Assembly (NCBI GenBank): GCA_035531315.1
Contig: DATKTD010000340.1
Coordinates: 1-64,000 of the forward strand
DNA length: 64,000 nt
Origin: CAIJMU01 sp035531315
GTDB lineage: Bacteria > Spirochaetota > Spirochaetia > Treponematales > Rectinemataceae
Direction: 5' to 3'
The notes below the pieces were generated by a model. That model saw only the letters and a program-made list of their open reading frames with translations, was not told the origin of the DNA and ran no database searches. Positions 60,300 to 64,000 of this stretch are shown piece by piece (within the stretch, counting starts at the first letter, position 1; each line of letters begins with the position of its first letter). The translations under genes were made by a program, and so were the position numbers.

Positions 60300-60384
60300 T
60301 GGGGAGAAGCGCGTCGCGGGCAAGCGATCCGAGGGCCGTTCATCGGATGCGGCCCGCCCGCCGGCAAAATGGGACTTTGCCGTC

Positions 60385-61254
60385 TCAGGGAAGGGCTATG
60401 TTGAGGGTCGTCTCCTTCGCGCTCAGGACGCTCACTCCCACATAGCTCGTGGCGTCGGCCACCGTCGCGGCCGTCGTGTCGAAGACGACGAGGTCATAGG
60501 TCCCCGCCTCGAGGAAGGCGAGGGTATAGGTATAGCCCCCAATGCCATCGGACTTGGGCAGGGCGGCAGTTATCGCGTTCGCGAAGTAGGTGCCCTCCGC
60601 GTTCGGCAGGGCCTCCGCCGAGGTATAGGTTCCCGTCTTGTACGCGTAGACCATGTAACTGTCGGAGGCGGGGTTGGTGACGCCGGCCGTGGCGAAGCTT
60701 CCGAGGATCTTCCCCGCCTCGTTGTCGACGACGGCGCGGAGCACCGGCGTCATCTTATAGCCGGTGGCGCTCGTAACGAGGGACTTCCTCGCGTCGAAGT
60801 CGACCGTCAGACTGAGCGTTCCGGTAAGGGGAATGGCGAAGGCCTTCACGATCTTGAGACTGCTCGAATTGAGCGTGCAGGGAAGCTGGGTCGTCGGATT
60901 GGCCGCCTCGACGACGGTCAGCACGGGGCTGGTGAACCTGATTTGATTGACCTGGGTGCCCGCTGTAAGCGGCACCGTTCCCAGTAGATCGGAGAGGCCC
61001 CCGGACAGGGCGAGGAGGTCGTAGACCTTCGTCGTGTCGATGGGTACCGAAATCCAGGACGATTCGGGCGCGGAAGCGCTGGCCGACTCGTTGACCGAGA
61101 GTCCGCCGAACTGGGCGTAAACATGAGCGATCGTCGACGTATCCACGGGGGCGTCGGTAAGACTGAACGTGACGCTGGTCGTGCCGGGACTCGAGCAGCC
61201 CGCTATTAGCAGGACGGCCAGGACAAGCATCCCCAATAGCTTCATGATCTTCAT
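60385..61254 (-). CDS. DUF4382-type lipoprotein
   Basis: 289 residues with a lipoprotein signal (LLGMLVLAVLLIAGCSS, Cys at 20). The first 170 residues match the DUF4382 pattern (VTFSLTDAPVDTSTIAHVYA, WISVPIDTTKVYDLLALSGG, GTQVNQIRFTSPVLTVVEA, VDFDARKSLV). The rest is a Ser/Thr-rich beta domain (YTYTLAFLEAGTYDLVVFDT). The family is surface or periplasmic and has no known enzymatic role. AGGAGG precedes the ATG, and a strong terminator follows the gene. Monocistronic. Confidence 0.82.
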   Translation of the reverse strand: MKIMKLLGMLVLAVLLIAGCSSPGTTSVTFSLTDAPVDTSTIAHVYAQFGGLSVNESASASAPESSWISVPIDTTKVYDLLALSGGLSDLLGTVPLTAGTQVNQIRFTSPVLTVVEAANPTTQLPCTLNSSSLKIVKAFAIPLTGTLSLTVDFDARKSLVTSATGYKMTPVLRAVVDNEAGKILGSFATAGVTNPASDSYMVYAYKTGTYTSAEALPNAEGTYFANAITAALPKSDGIGGYTYTLAFLEAGTYDLVVFDTTAATVADATSYVGVSVLSAKETTLNIALP

Positions 61255-61408
61255 GGAATTCCTCCTGTCTTGTCGCCGGCGCGGCGGTCGGGCCCAACCG
61301 ATCCTCGTCGGGATTTCGCATAGGGCTACCTCGAGCCCTCGGGAAAGGTTGCGCGGGCTTCTTTCTTTTCGCAGCCCCCCCCTTCCTGCGCCCCGGCCCT
61401 GTTCGCGC

Positions 61409-61414
61409 TATAAT
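61409..61414 (+). promoter_or_regulatory. -10 box (TATAAT) next to start codon
   Basis: Consensus TATAAT ends 8 nt before the GTG of the second sigma factor gene; no ribosome-binding site lies between. Confidence 0.5.
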
Positions 61415-61422
61415 CCCCTGCC

Positions 61423-62019
61423 GTGGACGAGGGTGACGCTCTTAGGGACATCGAGGACATCCACCGGGTTCTCGCCGGGGATAAAGGGGCCTTCAGGCCC
61501 CTCGTCGAGCGCTATGCCGACAGGGTCCTCGCCTTCTGCCGCTCGCGGAGGCTGGAAGAGGAGGAGGCCGCCGATATCTCGCAGGAGGTCTTCCTCCGAG
61601 CCTTTCGCTCGTTGCGAAGTTTCAGGATTGGGGAGAGCTTTCCCGCTTGGCTCATCGCCATCGCGGCCAACAGGGTAAGGACACGCGGCACGAAGCGGGG
61701 CAACGACGAGAGGAAGATCGCCGCCATCGGCGCCGAGACAGGGAGCGGAGCGGCGCCGGATTCTTCCATCGAGGTCGAGAAGAAACTCGAGGCCGAGGCG
61801 ATCAGGGCCAGCGTCGCGAAACTGCCCGGCGACCAGCGAAATGTCGTGGAGCTCTACTATTTCGCCGAACTCCCCGTGGCCGATGTGGCGAGGATCCTCG
61901 GCCTCGGAGAGGAAGCGGTCAAATCGCGGCTATTCCGGGCCAGGAAAAAGCTCCGCAGCCTCCTCGGCGGCGACGAAGGTGAGCAACCGTCGGAAGCGGG
62001 AGGGGGTAACACTCGATGA
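61423..62019 (+). CDS. ECF RNA polymerase sigma factor (copy 2)
   Basis: 198 residues. Region 2 (GAFRPLVERYADRVLAFCRS, AADISQEVFLRAFRSLRSF, FPAWLIAIAANRVRTRG) and region 4 (DQRNVVELYYFAELPVADVA, LGLGEEAVKSRLFRARKKL). Strongly similar to the sigma factor at 44491, with an identical LGLGEEAVKSRLFRAR helix-turn-helix, so promoter specificities may overlap. GTG start; the stop overlaps the anti-sigma start by 4 nt. Heads a four-gene module that runs off the window. Confidence 0.9.
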   Translation: MDEGDALRDIEDIHRVLAGDKGAFRPLVERYADRVLAFCRSRRLEEEEAADISQEVFLRAFRSLRSFRIGESFPAWLIAIAANRVRTRGTKRGNDERKIAAIGAETGSGAAPDSSIEVEKKLEAEAIRASVAKLPGDQRNVVELYYFAELPVADVARILGLGEEAVKSRLFRARKKLRSLLGGDEGEQPSEAGGGNTR

Positions 62020-62654
62020 TGAGGAACTGCGCCGACCTTGAGGCCCTCGCCCGCTCATGGGATGAGGGTGGAACGGTGGAAGCCACGGAGCTCGCCTCGT
62101 TCCGGGAACATATCGGAACTTGCGCCGCTTGCAGAAAACGCCATGGCCTCGTCCTTTCCCTTATGGAGCGCGATGCCGCGGCCTCGACTTCCCGCGAGCC
62201 ATCGGGGGCCGCCATGGCCCTCGCCGACACTGTCATGGGCGCCCTCTTCCTCGAAGGCTCGCCCGAAGCCCTGCCCATCCTTCGACCGCCCCGGTCGCGT
62301 TGGCGCCTCCCCACCCTGGCCGCCGCCGCGGCGGCCCTCCTCGCCCTGGCCTTCACCATGGTCGCCCCGAGGCTCTTCCAGCCCTCCGACAGGGTCCTCG
62401 TCCGTTTCGTGATCGTCGAACCGAAGGCCAGCACCGTCAGCCTCGCCGGCGATTTCACGGGCTGGAAGACCGAGGGCTATTCCCTCCGTCCGGACGCCCA
62501 GAGGCGGGTTTGGGAAATCGACATCCCCCTCGAGCGGGGTAAGATATACCTGTACAATTTCGTCGTGGATGGCACGAAATGGGTGGGCGACCCGGCCGCT
62601 GTCGAAAGGGTCGATGATGGATTCGGAGGGTCGAGCGCCCTCTTGAGGCTCTAG
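62016..62654 (+). CDS. Anti-sigma factor with periplasmic glycogen-binding-like domain (copy 2)
   Basis: 212 residues. Zinc-finger anti-sigma domain (REHIGTCAACRKRH), membrane helix (about 98-118: LPTLAAAAAALLALAFTMVA) and periplasmic AMPK1_CBM/E-set domain (STVSLAGDFTGWKTEGYSL, IYLYNFVVDGTKWVGDPAA). It ends in VDDGFGGSSALLRL, as does the copy at 43874 almost exactly. The constant C-terminal motif suggests a shared partner or processing site. Overlaps the sigma gene (ATGA). Confidence 0.82.
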   Translation: MMRNCADLEALARSWDEGGTVEATELASFREHIGTCAACRKRHGLVLSLMERDAAASTSREPSGAAMALADTVMGALFLEGSPEALPILRPPRSRWRLPTLAAAAAALLALAFTMVAPRLFQPSDRVLVRFVIVEPKASTVSLAGDFTGWKTEGYSLRPDAQRRVWEIDIPLERGKIYLYNFVVDGTKWVGDPAAVERVDDGFGGSSALLRL

Positions 62655-62663
62655 GAGGCTGTC

Positions 62664-63293
62664 GTGAAACTGTCAGCGCTGACGGCATCGGGAAACCTGG
62701 GTCTCGCCGTCGCCCTCTTCGCCATGATGGGACTCGGCGCGGGCCTATCGGCGGAAAATTCCTTTTCCGCCCCATCCCCCGACGCCGGGCTCGCCGCGAC
62801 AGGTCCTGCCGATAGTCGGACCGCGCCTTCTTACGCCGACATCGTGAGGGAGTCGGAAGAGGCAGGAAGGCCGGCCCCCTCCCCCCTCGCCTACCGCCTC
62901 GTCCTTCGATACGCCAGCCCGGCCGTCCTCGAGTCGCCGGGGCTTTTCGAGAAGCTCCTGGGCGAGGCCGACCGAGCCCTTCGCTTCGGGGCCTCGGCAC
63001 AGGAGACGGGCCTGAGGCTCCGGAGGGAAGCCCAGCTTGCGACGCGAAGCCGGCAAGGGCCCCTCACCGAGGGGATGATGCGGCTCCTTCGCGAAGAGGA
63101 GAGAAGGAGTTTCTTGTATGGTTCTCCCTTCGGCGGTCCCGAAAGGGGGGCGGGCAGGCTGATCGGCAACTTCGACAACTTCATCGGGACACTCGGGGCG
63201 GGTAGCGTCATAGGCACGGGCGGCTGGGCGAGCGGCGGCGGATCCACGGGGCTGCCGATCGGCAGCGGCTCGGGTGGCGGAAAGGGACAATGA
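62664..63293 (+). CDS. Exported protein of the second sigma module
   Basis: 209 residues. GTG start 9 nt after the anti-sigma stop, behind TAGGAGG. Signal peptide (NLGLAVALFAMMGLGAGLSA), a helical central part (APSPLAYRLVLRYASPAVLE; FEKLLGEADRALRFGASAQE; LRLRREAQLATRSRQGPLTE) and a Gly/Ser-rich C-terminus (about 165-209) that is probably flexible. No family recognised, and no counterpart in the first module. Its stop overlaps the next start (ATGA). Confidence 0.7.
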   Translation: MKLSALTASGNLGLAVALFAMMGLGAGLSAENSFSAPSPDAGLAATGPADSRTAPSYADIVRESEEAGRPAPSPLAYRLVLRYASPAVLESPGLFEKLLGEADRALRFGASAQETGLRLRREAQLATRSRQGPLTEGMMRLLREEERRSFLYGSPFGGPERGAGRLIGNFDNFIGTLGAGSVIGTGGWASGGGSTGLPIGSGSGGGKGQ

Positions 63294-64000
63294 GTTCTCT
63301 TCGCCGCGCCGGCTCCATCCCGGCCCTCCTGATCCTCTGTTCGGCATCGCTCCAAGCCCTGCCCAATCTTCCTTCCAGCATCGCCGAATGGCTGGGCTCC
63401 CCGGCGGCCGCGGCCTACGCGCCGATAGCCGCCGAACTCGAGGCGATGGCCTCGACGGCACGATCATCGGGCATTCCCGAAATCGTCCTCGTGGAAAGAC
63501 TCCAGGAAGGGGCGCTCAAGAATATCCGCCCCGCCCTGTTGGGTCCGGCCCTGCGCCTCGACCTGGGGCGCTTCACGGCCATGCGCGAGCTCCTCGCCCA
63601 CTTCGATTGTCTGCCAGGGGATACGACATCCCTCGCCTCCCTCCTCAGACAGGGAGCCATCCTGATGAGGGCTGGCTATACAGATACCGAGCTGGAGACC
63701 ATCCTGGCCGCAACGGGGAGCCAAGCGGCAGGGGGGGGCCAAGCCGCCACAGGCGGCTACGCATCCGACCCCGAGGCCAGGGGGCCGCGGGCCCTCCGCG
63801 CGGCCGCGGTGGCCCTCGACGCCAGCGGCCGTTTCGGCCTTTCTGTCCAGTCACGGCTCGCCTTGGGAAGGGCCCTTGCCGCCTCCGAGCTGTCTGCGAA
63901 ACGTTTTGCCGAGCTACTATCGCTCCTGGCGAAGGCCCGGGGACTCGGCCTTTCAAGCGATGGGGCCATCGCGATCATAATACAGGGTCTCGAGCGAGGC
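63290..64000 (+). CDS. Exported protein of the sigma/anti-sigma module (copy 2, partial)
   Basis: Open to the window end, at least 237 residues. A signal peptide (SIPALLILCSASLQALP) is followed by a helical region that matches the protein at 43087: VERLQEGALKNIRPALLG against AERLAEGARKHVAPDRLL, and LSVQSRLALGRALAASELS against LNADQRFALVGALAASPL. The ATG overlaps the upstream stop, so it is translationally coupled within the sigma module. No known family. The 3' end is missing. Confidence 0.75.
   Translation, partial: MSSLRRAGSIPALLILCSASLQALPNLPSSIAEWLGSPAAAAYAPIAAELEAMASTARSSGIPEIVLVERLQEGALKNIRPALLGPALRLDLGRFTAMRELLAHFDCLPGDTTSLASLLRQGAILMRAGYTDTELETILAATGSQAAGGGQAATGGYASDPEARGPRALRAAAVALDASGRFGLSVQSRLALGRALAASELSAKRFAELLSLLAKARGLGLSSDGAIAIIIQGLERG

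Overview
The window is GC-rich, densely coded bacterial chromosome with no rRNA operon, transposase or CRISPR array. It most likely comes from a GC-rich member of the Spirochaetota. The pointers are a P83/100-family antigen, a DUF4954 left-handed beta-helix protein, several small exported proteins of unknown family, two methyl-accepting proteins with CheA/CheY-type partners, and a complete selenocysteine apparatus. This placement is an inference from gene content, not from a marker gene.

Layout. 0-4.6 kb: ABC importer (binding protein cut by the window edge, ATPase, two permeases) ending in an AGE-family sugar epimerase. 4.6-6.4 kb: thioesterase and metallo-beta-lactamase RNase. 6.7-13.8 kb: signalling block with a cytosolic PAS kinase, a sigma-54 activator, a receptor preceded by a textbook -24/-12 promoter, a damaged CheW and a multi-PAS kinase. 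14-25 kb: EamA transporter, cytidylate-kinase-like/BON fusion, rRNA methyltransferases, P83/100, a beta-propeller/HEAT protein, threonine dehydrogenase and an Rsm22-type methyltransferase. 25.1-25.4 kb: tRNA-Asp and tRNA-Pro behind a near-consensus promoter. 25.4-30.5 kb: a DUF72-imuB-imuC (dnaE2) mutagenesis operon behind a palindromic operator. 31.6-37.4 kb: selB, selA, selC, a rhodanese and an eleven-haem cytochrome, all on the minus strand. 38-43 kb: carAB. 43-46 kb and 61.4-64 kb: two paralogous sigma/anti-sigma modules. 46-50 kb: receptor, CheY and CheA-like kinase. 50-57 kb: RND efflux system. 57-61 kb: DUF4954 and DUF4382 proteins.

The most striking find is the cytochrome gene at 36117..37337. 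Its signal peptide and first haem site are separated from the other ten haem sites by one in-frame TGA. The frame stays open and haem-rich on both sides, a hairpin follows the TGA at SECIS-like spacing, and the tRNA-Sec, selA and selB genes lie about 1 kb downstream on the same strand. It is therefore a strong candidate selenoprotein, co-transcribed with an exported rhodanese; selenium or sulfur oxyanion redox chemistry is a plausible role.

Other system-level signals: (i) two copies of an ECF sigma factor / anti-sigma factor / exported protein cassette in which the anti-sigma factor carries a periplasmic glycogen-binding-like (AMPK1_CBM/E-set) domain; (ii) a mutasome in which the Y-family protein has lost its catalytic carboxylates, ImuA is absent and a DUF72 protein leads the operon; (iii) a recurrent TANNNT box 6-9 nt upstream of start codons, suggesting many leaderless mRNAs.
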